Positions 34,440 through 46,718 of a stretch of DNA of 64,000 nt are shown here, piece by piece. Location: positions 84,276,136 through 84,340,135 of the forward strand of contig OZ024831.1 in NCBI GenBank assembly GCA_964016985.1. Direction: 5' to 3'. The notes below the pieces were generated by a model that was given only the letters and a program-made list of their open reading frames with translations, searched no databases and was not told the origin of the DNA. Position 1 is the stretch's first letter. Each line of letters starts with the position of its first letter. This stretch comes from Anodontia alba. Its lineage: Eukaryota > Mollusca > Bivalvia > Lucinida > Lucinidae. A program made the translations under genes and the position numbers.

Positions 34440-35094
34440 TCACATTTCGGTTTGGGAGGCAATGTCGTTTGAAGAATTTCAAGATGGCCATCTTTGATGT
34501 GGGAATAGAACAAACTTAGCAGCTCTGAATCTCCATGTCTCCCCAATGCCTCCCACCAAGTTTCAGCTTATTATCCAAATTACCCTTCGGGAGCAGATGT
34601 CGTTTCAAGATTTTCCAGCTGGCCACCATGGCAGCCATTTTAGATATTGGAACGGAATGATTTTAGCAATTCTAAATCTCCATGTCACCCCAATGCCTCC
34701 CACCATGTTTGGGCTCAATCCGACTTACCATTCAGTAGATGTGGTTTGAAGATTTTCAAGATGGCCACCTTGGCAGTCATCTTGGATATTGGAACAAAAC
34801 AGTTTTAGCAATTCTGAATCTCCTTGTTACTTCCGATGCCTCCCATCAAGTTTCAGCTCTATCCGACTTACAGTTTGGGAGGAGATGTTGTTTGAAGATT
34901 TTCAAGATGACCGACATGGCTGCCATCTTGGATATCGGAACAGAACCATTTTAGCAATTCTGAATCTCCATGTTGCCACTATTCCTACCATTAAGTTTCA
35001 GCTCAATCCAACTCATGGTTCAGGAGGAGATGTCGAAAAATGTGAAAAGCTAATGATGGACAACAGGCCATGGCATAAGCTCCAGGTGAACTAA
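34440..35094 (+). mobile_element. HINE-like element, 5'-truncated, ~128-bp core monomers
   Basis: About five monomers contain GAAGATTTTCAAGATGGCC, TTTTAGCAATTCTGAATCTC and CCTCCCACCAAGTTTCAGCT. The right end CATAAGCTCCAGGTGAACTAA is a decayed form of the TGAGCTAA end of related elements. No head is seen. Confidence 0.7.
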
Positions 35095-35113
35095 TAAACA
35101 ATTTAAATGCATC

Positions 35114-35391
35114 ATCACGAAAACATGCCTATATAATTTTGACCCCCTTAAACCCCACTTTTATATTGTAAAACTGGGGTTTACAGGGGTATACATTATT
35201 TTTCTTATTTCTGCTCAAAAACATAGATTGTGGGTACTCGTTAGAACCGCCTCACCCAGGCGGTTCTAACAAGTACCCACAATCTATGTTTTGAGCTGAA
35301 ATATGAAAAATATCAGATTTTTTTATCTGAAAACTTTCATTTTTTGGTGGTAAAATTTTCAGTATATTTGAATATGCGTGTTTTCGTAATG
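35114..35391. mobile_element. Foldback MITE, family B
   Basis: Near-complete copy. The left end is ATCACGAAAACATGCCTATA. The central hairpin GATTGTGGGTACTCGTTAGA pairs with its complement around CCTCACCCAGG. The right end is ATATGCGTGTTTTCGTAAT. Confidence 0.9.
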
Positions 35392-35843
35392 TTAAATCAG
35401 GCCTATTCTATTATAAGAAAGGCTATTTATTCATTTATCTTTTTTTCGTTTAAAAATTTCATGAAACTAAAAATTTTAATGTGGTACAAAAACAAAAATT
35501 TTTGACAATCATTTTAATTTTCTTTTTCCGACATAGAGGTAATTAATAAATTGTCATTGTTTTTTATTTTTATTTTGATTTCCTCCTCCTACTGTAGGTC
35601 TAGTCAGAAATTTCCCAAGAACCAGATGATAATACATGTAATAATAAAGAAACAATTCTGGTCTGACTCATCAAAATTTCTAAACAGCAGAGACTGGTTT
35701 GATTTGGAAACATGATAATTTTTTTTTTTTTTTGAACTTCCAGTACAGTGAACAAAAATCGGTAACCCACTTTATGAAATCTGAGCAACAAACTAATTAT
35801 CCTGGTTCCATTAACTCATTTAAAAAATTCAAAGCAGGAAGTA
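35392..35843. other. Unassigned AT-rich stretch
   Basis: T- and A-rich runs (for example 35718-35735). No feature supported. Confidence 0.45.
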
Positions 35844-36053
35844 ATTAACGCCTAGCATGCTGAGTAAAAATTTCAACATACGACATTTTGAAAAAAAAAA
35901 TGTTGTTGTTTTTTTCTAGAAAATAGGATTCGACATTTTATGCAAATTAGAGACAATTTGCATGAAATGCCCATGCCTATTTTCTAAAAAAAAAAAAAAA
36001 TAAAAAATTTTGTCGTCTGCTGAATATGCCCCATGTTATGGCCTAGCACTCCT
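35844..36053. mobile_element. Foldback MITE, family A
   Basis: TTAACGCCTAGCATGCTGAG at the left. The inner hairpin TGCAAATTAGAGACAATTTG lies between ATTCGACATTTTA and AAATGCCCATGCC. The right side is GTCGTCTGCTGAATATGCCC. Confidence 0.75.
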
Positions 36054-36120
36054 ACCTTCGACCATCTGCCTTGGCAGATTACGCACAGCTTCTAAGTATA
36101 TATACAATATCTGACAACTG

Positions 36121-36212
36121 CGTCAGGGAGTCGACTCTTTGGCTCAGGGTTAGAGCATTGGATTTTTAACCAGGAGAACCGGGTTCGATTCCCAGGAAAA
36201 TTGGGAATTTTT
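36121..36212 (+). mobile_element. tRNA-like SINE head (Lys-like), probably not a working tRNA
   Basis: A box TGGCTCAGGGTTAGAGC and a perfect B box GGTTCGATTCC lie 28 bases apart, with TTTTTAACC in the anticodon position. The anticodon loop is one base too long and the acceptor stem does not pair, so this is a SINE head or tRNA pseudogene. Confidence 0.6.
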
Positions 36213-36277
36213 TTCAGCTATGCTTCATTCCTTTGTTATGGCTTTCATGTTGTAAGACCAGAAAGTAGTGGTAAAGG

Positions 36278-36477
36278 TTAACCCTTGTCCTGCAGAATAA
36301 ATTAAGATGTCAGACAATCAGATTCTTTGATCCAGATTGTTGATATAAATTCACATACTAAATGGCAAACAGTTCAGATGCAGATCAGTTGGCTTCTTCA
36401 GAAGCCAACTGATCTAGATCTACACTGTTTGCAAAGGCAGTGTATATCCGGGTTCAGCAGGACAAGGGAAGGGTTAA
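36278..36477 (-). mobile_element. piggyBac-like MITE, family D
   Basis: TTAACCCTTGTCCTGCAGAA at the left. The intact hairpin CAGTTGGCTTCTTCAGAAGC is present. The right end AGGACAAGGGAAGGGTTAA has a small insertion. Confidence 0.85.
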
Positions 36478-36649
36478 CATGAAAGAACCATGATACTAAA
36501 AATATATGTTTTGTAAAAATAGTTCATTTCCCCATTATGGAGGCTGGCAAATGTAATCAGAAGATGCTACCTTTTAGCATGCTGATTGAAAATACCATAA
36601 TGATAATGACTGCCTATAGCATATTTACCCTTAGTATTCAGATAGATTT

Positions 36650-36744
36650 ATTTCTTCATAAAAATAAGTTTTGGGTACTCAAAAAAAAGGGCCTCTGCGA
36701 GGCACTTCTAATGAGTATACACAAACGTTTTTGTGGAGAAAGAA
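36650..36744. mobile_element. Hairpin MITE, family C, damaged stem
   Basis: The right arm GAGGCACTTCTAATGAGTAT is intact. In the left arm the expected ATTAGAAGTGCC is replaced by AAAAAAAAGGGCC, so the stem is interrupted. Confidence 0.7.
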
Positions 36745-36868
36745 TACTCTTTGGATGAAAAAAAAAAAAAAAGATGATTAAGAAGTTGTTTTATTTATAT
36801 ATTTATTTTTGAAGAAGAAGAAATTAGATCAATATATAAATAGCTTCAGATAATGGGTTTACTTTCTA

Positions 36869-36983
36869 TTTTTCTTATTTCTCTGCAAAAACATATGCTG
36901 CAAGTATTCGTCAGAAGTGCCTTAAATTGGTGAGGCACTTCTGGTGAGTACCCACAACATAGGTCTTTGCAGAGATATCTGAG
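36869..36983. mobile_element. Hairpin MITE, family C
   Basis: TTTCTTATTTCTCTGCAAAA with TTTGCAGAGATATCTGAGAAA. The inner stem GTCAGAAGTGCCT pairs with AGGCACTTCTGG. The C-to-G change in the right arm matches a change in the left. Confidence 0.8.
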
Positions 36984-37129
36984 AAAAAAAATGCAGAGAA
37001 ATAAACAAAACTAGAAATTGTGTAGAAATTGTGTTAGCAAAACACTGTATATGCCCCCAACCATATGCTTGCCTCTAAAGATAATACAAGGTAAAAATGG
37101 CCCAATCTACAAGGTCATATGAGATATTT

Positions 37130-37600
37130 TGCTGACAAGGTAAAAATGCCCAATATTACAAAGGGCCATAACTCATAAAGTATTTTTCAAAATTTTATTC
37201 AAAAGTTAATCAGGCCATCTACTCATCACTACAAATCTATTCATCAAGTTTCAAGGCTCTAGCTTCAACAGTTTATGAGATATTTTGCTGACACTGAAAA
37301 AATGCCCAAATTTACAAAGAGCAATTACTCATGAAATATTTGTCAGAATTTAATCAAAAGTTAAGCAGGTCATCTACTCATTATTATCAATCAATACACC
37401 AAGTTTCAAGGCTCCAGCTCCAACAGATTTTGCGATATTTTGCTGACAAGGTAAAAATGCCCAAAATTATAAAGGGCCATAACTCATGAAGTATTTTTCA
37501 AACTTTATTCAAAAGTTAATCGTCTACTCATCACTACCAGTCTATTCAAGTTTCAAGGCTCTAGCTTCAAAAGGTTTTGAGATATTTCACTGACAAGATT
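37130..37600. repeat. Tandem repeat of ~155 bp, about three copies
   Basis: TTTTGCTGACAAGGTAAAAA and CATCAAGTTTCAAGGCTCTA recur at about 155-bp steps (37134, 37291, 37445, 37591), with AAAGGGCCATAACTCATGAA inside each. No element ends were found. Confidence 0.8.
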
Positions 37601-37676
37601 GCATCCATATTTTTCCAAAGTGTCATAACGCAGAAACGGGGCATAATCCTGTCAAGAAAAAAAAAAAAAAAAAATT

Positions 37677-38073
37677 CCCTTTATTTCCCAAGGAACACGA
37701 CATTTCGGCCATCAAGTACGTGGCCTTTCTCAAGAAGATCAATTCAATTCGATATCTACATTTGAAATAATGTACTTAAATACGAGATAATTTTATTTAA
37801 AAGTCTGAAGGATTAGTCAATTTAGTGTGTCAATTTGGCGTAATAACATGACGGCAGGAAAATTAATGACGTCATGATGTCACATCATGTTGTTTGGTAT
37901 CTATCTATAAGATTGACCAGTAGAAAGCAGTAGTATTTTAAGAAATCTAATCTTTAATGTAATTTTGATATGTATTTAAGTACTTTATTTCATATGTTGA
38001 TATCGAATTGAATTGATCTTCTTGAGAAAGGCCACTTGATGGCCGAAACGTCGTGTTCCTTGGCAAATAAAGT
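37677..38073. repeat. Large inverted repeat, ~105-bp arms
   Basis: The left arm CAAGGAACACGACATTTCGG continuing to about 37785 is the near-complement of the right arm (37972-38073), which ends GGCCGAAACGTCGTGTTCCT. The arms are about 185 bp apart. A poly-A run (about 37657-37674) sits just left. Each arm includes AAGGCCA/TGGCCGAAA, a short hairpin. It could be two head-to-head retroelement tails or a foldback element. Confidence 0.8.
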
Positions 38074-39252
38074 GATTATCTATTTGGATCCCTTATTCAT
38101 TTGGATCACTAGTGTCATACAAGGAAGAAAAAAAAATACATGTCAGCTACTTTTTCATGAGGAATCCATATAAGAAATTTCTGAACAGTAGCATGCACGT
38201 TTCTTAAGTTATGCTATGCATTAACAAGAGGGCCATGATGGCCCTGTAATGCTCACCTGAGTATCATAGCACTTCGAGAACCTGACGCTAGAATGGATCA
38301 AGGCAAACATTCTGACCAAAGTTCATAATGATTATATTAAGAAGTAAGACAATGGAGCATGTCTAATGGACTGTGAAATAGCGGTCAAGGTCAAATATGG
38401 ATGACTAAACTCAAGAGGCTATGCTAAGATGTATGCATGGGCTAAGTATCACTGGCTGTAGGAGCAATAGTTACTGAGAAACTGACCTAAACACATACAC
38501 TTCACAAGTGCCAAATATCACTCTGTAAGACCAACAGTTACTGAGAAACTGACCTGAACAGAAAAACTTAAGAAAGTCAATAGACCATGAAATATATGGT
38601 CATAAGTGACCAAGTTCCAAACTTAGAAATCATCAAGACAAACATTTTGAGCAAGATTCATGATGATCAGTTCAAAAATGTGACCTCTAGTGTCAAGAAG
38701 GTTTTCCTTTAATTTGGCCTGGTGATCTAGTTTCTGAATCTAAGTGACCCAGTTTTGAACAAGTCCTAGAAATCATCAAGAGGAACATTTTGAGCAATAT
38801 TCATGATGATTATTTAAAGAATGTGACCTCTGGAGTGTTAACAAGGTTTTCCTTTGATTTGGCCTGGTGACCTAGTTTTTGACCCCAAGTGACACAGCTT
38901 AAAACTTGACATAGAAATCATCAAGACAGACATTTTGAGCAAGATTCATGATGATTGCTTCAAAAATGTGACCTCTACAGTGTTAACAAGGTTTTACTTT
39001 GATTTGATCCAGTGGCCTAGTTTTTGACCCAAAGTGACCCAGTTTCAAACTGACCTAGAAATCATCAAGACAAACATTGTGAGCAGATTCATGATGATTG
39101 CTTCAAAAATGTGACCGCTAGAGTGTTAAAAAGGCTTTCTGTTGATTTGGCCCGGTGACGTAGTTTTTGACCCCGAGTAACTCAGTTTCAAACTTGACCT
39201 AAAACTCATTAGGACAAACATTTTGAGCAAGATTCATGATGACTGATTAAAA

Positions 39253-41564
39253 CAAGAGGCCCACAGGCCACGATTCGCTCACCTGAGTGACACAGCCACT
39301 GCAGACATGCAGATGTTATGCAACATTTTTCCAATCCTATCATCGCAACTAATGAAAATATCATCATTTGAACAGTTCTTAGTTTTGAAGAAGAATATAT
39401 GGGCCTGACAGCCAATGGAGCATGATCATTTGAATAAACTATCAATCACATTTCAACAGAAGGATCAATGTGACATTTGGTGGAAATTGGCTAAGTGGTT
39501 TCTGAAGAATCGTGATTTTATACATGTAAACAGCACAGTGGCAGGGAAATATTATAAATATAAACCAGATGATGGCCATCTTAGATTTCCAATCAGAACA
39601 ATTTTAACTACTGTTGATCTACAAGTCACTTCGATACTTTCAATATAAATGTATATGGCCCACACAAATAGGGAAGCGAATTTGACCTTGGAGGCAAAAA
39701 GGTCAAATGTCAACACAGAACCATCATTTGAGCAATTTTGGTAGATCTCCTGTCCCCCGTAATTTGTGCAAAGATTAGCACCCAGGGCTTATTTGGTTAT
39801 GGAGAAGAAGATTTTTAAAGGTTTTTACTATATATGGGCATGGCAGCCATTTTGATCAATGGACCATACCCATTTTAGCAATCTTTCATTCTCCTGCCCA
39901 CGGAGGCTCCACATAAAATTTGAGCAACACTGGCCCGGAGGCTTCAGAGGAAAAGCCATTTGAAATTATCAACATTTTTTCCACACAAATGTATGGGGCC
40001 CATACAAATGCTTACGGAAGCAAACTTGACCTCGCCGTAAAAAGGTTAAATGTCAATGTATGACAATTATTTTAGCAACTTTGGTAGACCGCCCGTTCCA
40101 GATGATATATGCAAAGATTCAGCCACAAGCCATCCTCGGTTTTGGAGAATAAGATTTTTAAATGTTTTTTCCCATGCAAATGCATAAGGAAGCAACTTGA
40201 CCTTGCCTTTAAAAGGTCAAATGTCAATGTATGACCATTATTTTAGCAACTTTGTCCCCGATGATTTACGCAAACATTCAGCCCCAAAGCATCCTCGGTT
40301 CTAGAGAAGAAGATTTATAAAGGTTTTTACCATATATGGGCATGGCGCCCATCTTGGTCAACGAACCGTGACCATTTTAGCAATCTTTTGTTCCCCCTAC
40401 CTAAGGAGGCTCCATATGAAATTTGAGCAAAATTGGCCCAGAGGCTCCAGAGGAGAAGTTGTTTGAAATTCTGAACATTTTTCCCATACGAATGCATAAG
40501 GAAGCAAAATTGACCTTAACGTAAAAAGGTCAAATGTCAATGTACGACCATTATTTTAGCAATTCTGGTAGCCCTCCTGTTCCCGAAGATATATGCAAAG
40601 ATTCAGCCATAAGGCATGCTCAGTTTTGGAGAAGAAGATTTTTAAACGTTTTTCCCATACAAATGCACAGGGAAGCAAACTTGACCTTGCCGTAAAAAGG
40701 TCAAACGTCAACGTACGACAATTCTTTTAGCAATGTTGGTAGACCTCCCATCCCCGATGATTCCTGCAAAGGTTCAGCCCCAATTAAGGCATTCTCGGTT
40801 CTGAAGAAGAAGAGTTTTAAAAGTTTTTACCACACATGGGTGTGGCGGCCATCTTGGTCAACGGACCGCGACCATTTTAGCAATTTTTTGTTCCCCCACC
40901 CTAAGGAGGCTCCAAATGAAATTTGAGCAAAACTGGCCCAGAGGCTCCAGAGGAGAAGTTGTTTGAAATTCTGAACATTTTTCCCATACAAATGCATAAG
41001 GAAGCAAAATTGACCTTACCGTAAAAAGGTCAAATGTCAATGTACGACCATTATTTTAGCAATTTTTATAAGCTCTTCTGTTCCCTAAGATATATGCAAA
41101 GATTCAGCCATATGGCATGCTCGGTTTTGGAGAAGAAGATTTTTAAAGGTTTTTCCCATATAAATCCATAGGGAAGCAAACTTGACCTTGCCGTAAAAAG
41201 GTCAAACGTCAACGTACGATAATTCTTTTAGCAATTTTGGTAGACCTCCCGTCCCCGATGATTCCTGCAAAGGTTCAGCCCCAAGGCATTCTGCGTTCTG
41301 GAGGAGAAGATTTTTAAAGGTTTTTACCATATATGGGCGTGGCTGCCATCTTGGTCAACGGACCGCGACCATTTTAGCAATTTTTCGTTCCCCCACCCTA
41401 AGGAGGCTCCATACGAAATTTGAGCAAAATTGGCTCAGCGGTTTCAGAGGAGAAGTTGTTTGAAAATGTTAATGGACGGATGGACGGACGGACGGACGGA
41501 CGGACGGACGACGGACGAAAAGTGATCACAATAGCTCATCCTGAGCAGAGCTCAGGTGAGCTAA
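39253..41564 (+). mobile_element. HINE-like element, subfamily 1, nested
   Basis: The head is CAAGAGGCCCACAGGCCACG, with a GACGGACG run at 41474-41515 and the end hairpin CCTGAGCAGAGCTCAGG then TGAGCTAA. It sits in an A-run of the host monomer (ACTGATTAAAA | AAATG). Confidence 0.85.
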
Positions 41565-41832
41565 AAATGAGGCCTCTAGAGTGTTAACAAGGTCTTCCTT
41601 TAATTTGGCCTGGTTACCTAGTTTTATCCCCAAGTGACCCAGTTTTGAACGTGACTAAGAACTCATCAAGACAAACATTTTGAGCAAGATTCATATTTCC
41701 TTTGATTTGGTCTGGTGATCTAATTTTTGACTCCAAGTAGCCCAGTTTCAAACTTAAACTAGAAATCATCAAGACAAACATTTTGAGCAAGATTCATGAT
41801 GATTGTTTAAAAAATGTGACCTCTACTGTTAA

Positions 41833-43396
41833 CAAGAGGCCCAAGGGCCACGGGTCGCTCACCTGAGTGACATAGCCACTGCAGATATGCAGATGTTATG
41901 CAACATTTTTCCAATCCTGTCATCACAACTAATGAAAAGATCATCATTTAAGCAGTTCTTAATTTTGAAGAAGAATATATATGGCATGCCAGTCAATTGA
42001 GCATGATCATTTGAACAAACTCTAAATGGCAGCCAGCTTGGATTTACGATCGGCACGATTTTAGCTATTTTTGATCTATGAGACCAATGCTTCCTACCAA
42101 GTTTCGAGTCACCTGGCCTTTTGGTTCAGGAGAAGAAGCGAAATATAGAGATTTTCAAGATGGCTGCCATGGCGGCCATCCTGGATATCCAATTGGCACG
42201 ATTTTAGCTATTTTTGATCTACAAGTCACCCCAATGTCTCCTACGAAGTTTGGAGTCAATTGGCCTTTCGGTGCAGGAGAAGAAGCTAAATATAGATTTT
42301 CAAGATGGCGGCCATGGTGGCCATCTGGGATTTTGGATCAGAACGATTTTAGCTATATTTGATCTACAAGTCACCCTGATGCTTCCTACCAAGTTTCGAG
42401 TCAAGTGACTTTTGGGTTTAGGAGAAGAAGCGAAAAATAGATTTTCAAGATAGCCGCAATGGCGGCCATCTTGGATTTACGATCGGCATGACTTTAGCTA
42501 TTTTTGATCTACAAGTCACCCAAATGCTTCCAACCAAGTTTCGAGTCAGCTGGCCTTTCGGTTCAGGAGAAGAAGCAAAAAATAGATTTTCAAGATGGCT
42601 ACCATGGCGCCCATCCTGGTTTTACGATCGGCATGATTTTAGCTATTTTTGATCTACAAGTCACCCCGATGCTTCCAACCAAGTTTGGAGTCAACTGGCC
42701 TTTCGGTTCAGGAGAAGCGAAAACTAGATTTTCAAGACGGCTGCCATTGTGGCCATCTTGGATTTCTGATAGGCACGATTTTAGCTATTTTTGATCTATA
42801 AGTCACCCTAATGCTTCCTACCAAGTTTGGAGTCAATTGGATTTTGGGTTTAGGAGTAGAAGCAAAAAATAGATTTTCATGATGGCGGCCATCTTGGATT
42901 TCCGATCGGCATGATTTTAGCTATTTTTGATCTACAAGTCACCCTGATGCTTCCTAGCAAGTTTGGAGTCAATTGGCCTTTCGGTTCAGGAGAAGAAGCG
43001 AAAAATAGATTTTCAAGATGGCGGCCATGGCAGCCATCTTGGATTTCCGATCGGCACGATTTTAGCTATTTTTGATCTACAAGTCACCCTGATGCTTCCT
43101 AGCAAGTTTGGAGTCAATTGGCCTTTCGGTTCAGGAGAAGAAGCGAAAAATAGATTTTCAAGATGGAGGCCATGGCGGCCATCTTGGATTTCCGATCGGA
43201 ACGATTTTAGCTATTTTTGATCTACAAGTCACCCCGATGCTTCCTACCAAGTATCAAGTCAATTGGCCCAGGGGTGTAGGAGGAGTAGGCTTTTAAAGCA
43301 ATTGTTGACACCGAACGACGCACGACGGAAGACGCACGACGGACATTGACTGACCACAATAGCTCACCATGAGCACTTCGTGCTCAGGTGAGCTAA
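41833..43396 (+). mobile_element. HINE-like element, subfamily 3, nested
   Basis: The head is CAAGAGGCCCAAGGGCCACG. The core is about eight monomers of roughly 145 bp with TTTTAGCTATTTTTGATCTA, GAGTCAATTGGCCTTTCGG and CAAGATGGCGGCCATGGCGG. The end hairpin TGAGCACTTCGTGCTCA is followed by GGTGAGCTAA. Left flank CTGTTAA and right flank CAAGGT rebuild the host motif GTTAACAAGGT. Confidence 0.88.
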
Positions 43397-44199
43397 CAAG
43401 GTCTTCCTTTGATTTGGTCAGGTGACCTATTTTTTCATCCGAAGTGATCCAGTTTCGAACCTGACCTAGAAATCATCAAAACAAACATTTTGAGCAAGAT
43501 TTATGATGATTGCTTCAAAACTGTGACTGCTAGAATGTTAACAAGGTTTTCCTTTGATTTGGCCTAGTGACCTAATTTTTGACCCCAAGTGACCCAGTAT
43601 CGAACTTGACCTAGAAATCATCATGACAAACATTTTGAGCAAGATTCATGATGATTGCTTGAAAAATGTGACCTCTAGAGTGTTAACAATATTTTCTTTT
43701 GGTTTGACCTGGTGATCTAGTTTTTGACCCCAAGTGACCCAGTTTCCAACTTGACCTAGATTTCATAGGGGCAAACATTCTGAGCAAGTTTCATCAAGAC
43801 TGGGTAAAAACTGTGACCTCTAGAGTGTTAACAAACTAACTGTTGACGACGGACAATGGACGATGGACAACGGACAGAGGGTGATCACAATAGCTCACCC
43901 TGAGCTTTGCTCAGGTGAGCTAAAAAGTGTGATGAACAGACAAATGGACGAATGCCCCAGAAGCAATATGCCCCTCCAATTTCTTTGAAATTGGCGCATA
44001 AAAAATTATCTGGATGAATGTCTTATCAAGAGCTAAGAATAATTAGTAGATCATAAAGATCTTGCCAAGGACATAAGACTTCTGTATTCTGTTGAGTGCC
44101 AATCTAATTACCTGAGCATCTTATGAGAAATGATGCTTATTGAAATTATACATTTTCTCCTAGCTCCAGATAAGGCATTGCTGCAAACAAAGAAATATT

Positions 44200-44317
44200 G
44201 ATATTTTTCTTATTTCTTCACAAAACATAAGTTTTGGGTACTCATGAGAAGTGCCTCCCTGAGGCACTTCTAATGAGTAGCCACAACATGTGCTTTCGTG
44301 GAGAAGTAAGGAAAAAT
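44200..44317. mobile_element. Hairpin MITE, family C
   Basis: ATATTTTTCTTATTTCTTCA with GTGGAGAAGTAAGGAAAAAT. The inner stem GAGAAGTGCCTC pairs with GAGGCACTTCT. Confidence 0.8.
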
Positions 44318-45250
44318 TATCTGCATACTATAGCTCTTATGTGGAACTATGTTTTTTCATAACTAGGAACAGAATGTAGATAGATTGAGGCACTAATGGT
44401 ATTACTTAGTGCGGGAATATTAGTGCGGAAAAAATATTCCAGGTGCATAACTGAAGATCTTGCTTCCTATTCAAGAATGCTGAGAGTTTTTTTTTTTTTT
44501 TTTTTTTGGTAGAAAAGTAAATAAATACATTGTTAGTTCCAGATCAGTTAAAAAAATGTTGACATTTGGATGAATGTCCAGATGAATGCAGGATGGCAAA
44601 CCAGATGCCTGATCTATTGCAGCTGCTTCCTTTAAACTAGAGCAAGTGCCCAGAGGGTCACGAATACCCACGGCCGCTGCCATTTCTTAATTATAAAATA
44701 TTTTAAAGTTAATGACAATGATATAAGGCAAGATATAGTTTACAATGTCAGTCTCTGAGTGACACTGATCTATCATCCAAAGTACAACTTTCCTGGAGTA
44801 AATAGTCTTCAAGACATGAAGCAAATTTGCTCGGCCATAAAATATAGGTCACTGACCAACATATACATGAGAAACTAGACAAACTGCCCAGTGGGGCACA
44901 TATACCCCCAACTAGCGCTACCGCCACCTTTTAAAGAGCACAAAGTATGTAGCTTTGACTCTGGAGATGGCAGTTGTATGCTATATGTTATAACATTGAA
45001 AAAATTCAATCACACAGTAATATGAAGCCCTTGACCTCAAAGGTCAGGCACAGGTGCAGGGATTGAGCTAAATAAAACTTTAGCCCTATAACTATCACCA
45101 TATACCAGTGAAATCAGTCTTTATAATATAAGCAAAAACTTCAGACCTATATATACCATCATGCTTAATATTAATGAAACCAACAAAAGGGTCTTCATAA
45201 TATAGCTATATAAACTTAGATGCATTTTTTTTTTTTTTTTTTTACTTTTA

Positions 45251-46352
45251 CCGTATTCATCCCATTTAGCGCCCCTGCCTCTATAAGCGCCCCCTCACGG
45301 TTTTTCCAAGAAAAATGTTATTAGCGCCCCCTTCTGCAGTCGGAGAAAAATATTTTTCACTTACCGAAAGTAAAGATTTCAGCCTTCCAGTCATTGCCGG
45401 ATCTGCTGTAAAGCTAAACATAAAAGGCATTTTAAAGCCCTCCACTATCTCAATGCATCTGTGTTGACTGCTTGTCACTTTACACATTTACGCTTCCACT
45501 ATGTTTCAAGAAAAAAAGCAACAGTTTACTAATTTCACGCGGTACATATCCAACGGAGATTTTTCCCCTGCATATTTATCATGTCGGTTATTAAGTTTCC
45601 TGGCAGTGTAAAGAATTTCTCCTTCCACTTGGGTCCAAACGTCTTTTATAATGTCACAACTTTTGTGTATCCAAAATTCGCGGTCAAAACAATCAGCTTC
45701 CCACATTGTGGAAGCAGACTTCCCACTTTCGCAACAGGGAGCATTGCTGCCGAACGATATCGCGCTAATAATTCTTTAGCAAGCCTCAAAATTAAAACTA
45801 CTTTTCATGATATTTCACTTCGCACAGCCCAGTTAGTTACTTAAAAAAAAAAAAAAAAAAAAACAAAAAGAGAAAGAAAAGAAAAGAAACGGACGCTGTC
45901 AACCCTTCCGAATTTGGATTCGTCCAAAACTGACTGTTTTACAAATGGGGCTCTCGGAAGGGAAAATAACGTACCCAGAAGAAAAAAAAGTCCCTCGCAT
46001 CAGTAAACTGTTGCAGACAGCGACATGCCCGATCAGCCTATAAACTCTATCAACGATACCTGCGACCGGATGGTTGCAGGCTGTTTACAGACCCCAGTTG
46101 CAAAAGTGGCCGTGTGTTTAATCAACTCCATTTTTTACAATATGCGTCAGCACCCCTGATCTATAAATAACTACTATGACGGTGTTTACTACACCGTGTG
46201 TACACAGTATACCTTTACACATATTCTGATGATGAAGCTACCGCGTGTACTGGATTTAAGAAATCGCCGTTCTTGCAACATTGTTGTTCCTAATAGGCGC
46301 CCCCTCTTTCCAATTTTTTTAGCGCCCGGGGCGCTAAATGGGGCGAATACGG
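45251..46352. mobile_element. TIR element with CCGTATTCGCCCCATTTAGC ends, TA-flanked
   Basis: Inverted ends CCGTATTCATCCCATTTAGC and GCTAAATGGGGCGAATACGG, with a second pair of AGCGCCCC blocks inside. TA is duplicated at 45249-45250 and 46353-46354. The related monomer at 49681 (ACTTTTATATGAAA) shows the uninterrupted site, proving insertion and the TA duplication. No transposase is seen. Confidence 0.88.
45506..45706 (-). pseudogene. Possible HIRAN-like domain fragment inside the TIR element
   Basis: The minus-strand frame contains SCDIIKDVWTQVEGEIL and ARKLNNRHDKYAGE. The pattern of a Trp followed by G-E-x-L, then a stretch ending N-N-R-H-D-K-Y-A, resembles the core of HIRAN-type domains, which bind DNA ends in some repair proteins and occur in mobile-element proteins. 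Only about 65 codons are open, upstream frames have stops, and no catalytic partner follows. It may be a remnant of the autonomous element's protein or of a captured gene. Confidence 0.3.
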
Positions 46353-46718
46353 TATATGAAATTTCTATGTGACCTTGACCTCAAGGTCATACCCCAGGAT
46401 AAGGATGATGCTGTGTAAAACTCTAGACCTATATCTACCAACATGTAAAATATAAATGAAATTCCTCAAAGGGTCTTGATGGTATAGCTATATAAACATA
46501 TACACAAAAAATTTGACTTATTTATGAAAATTCTAAGTCCGTGACCTTGACCCCAATGTTATTCCCCGGGATAGGGTTGGTGCTGATAAAAACTTAAGTC
46601 CTATATCTACCATCAGGCCAAACATGAATTAAATCCATCAAAGGCTTTTCATAACATAAGGTCTTATAAACTTTAACGTAAAAACTTTGACCCAAGACAA
46701 AAATAAAGTATGAACAAA

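Larger units (their letters stand above)
38225..43923 (+). mobile_element. HINE-like tandem-core element, subfamily 2, carrying two nested elements
   Basis: The head is CAAGAGGGCCATGATGGCCC. The end hairpin CCTGAGCTTTGCTCAGG is followed by TGAGCTAA. The core monomers contain GATTTGGCCTGGTGACCTAG, CAAACATTTTGAGCAAGATT and AGAGTGTTAACAAGGTTTTC. It is split twice, at 39253-41564 and 41833-43396. The sister copy 54725-57151 is uninterrupted. Confidence 0.85.

Noticed and set aside
36121..36212. Functional tRNA-Lys gene
   Set aside because: A and B boxes are good, but the anticodon loop has eight bases and the acceptor stem does not pair. Treated as a SINE head.
37972..38073. Active hammerhead ribozyme
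   Set aside because: The GGCC stem and GAAAC are present, but the CUGAUGA core is replaced by CTTGAGA, and no cleavage-site helix could be assigned.
42078..43296. Series of 60-97 codon frames with similar peptides
   Set aside because: Monomer repeats of the nested HINE core read in different frames.
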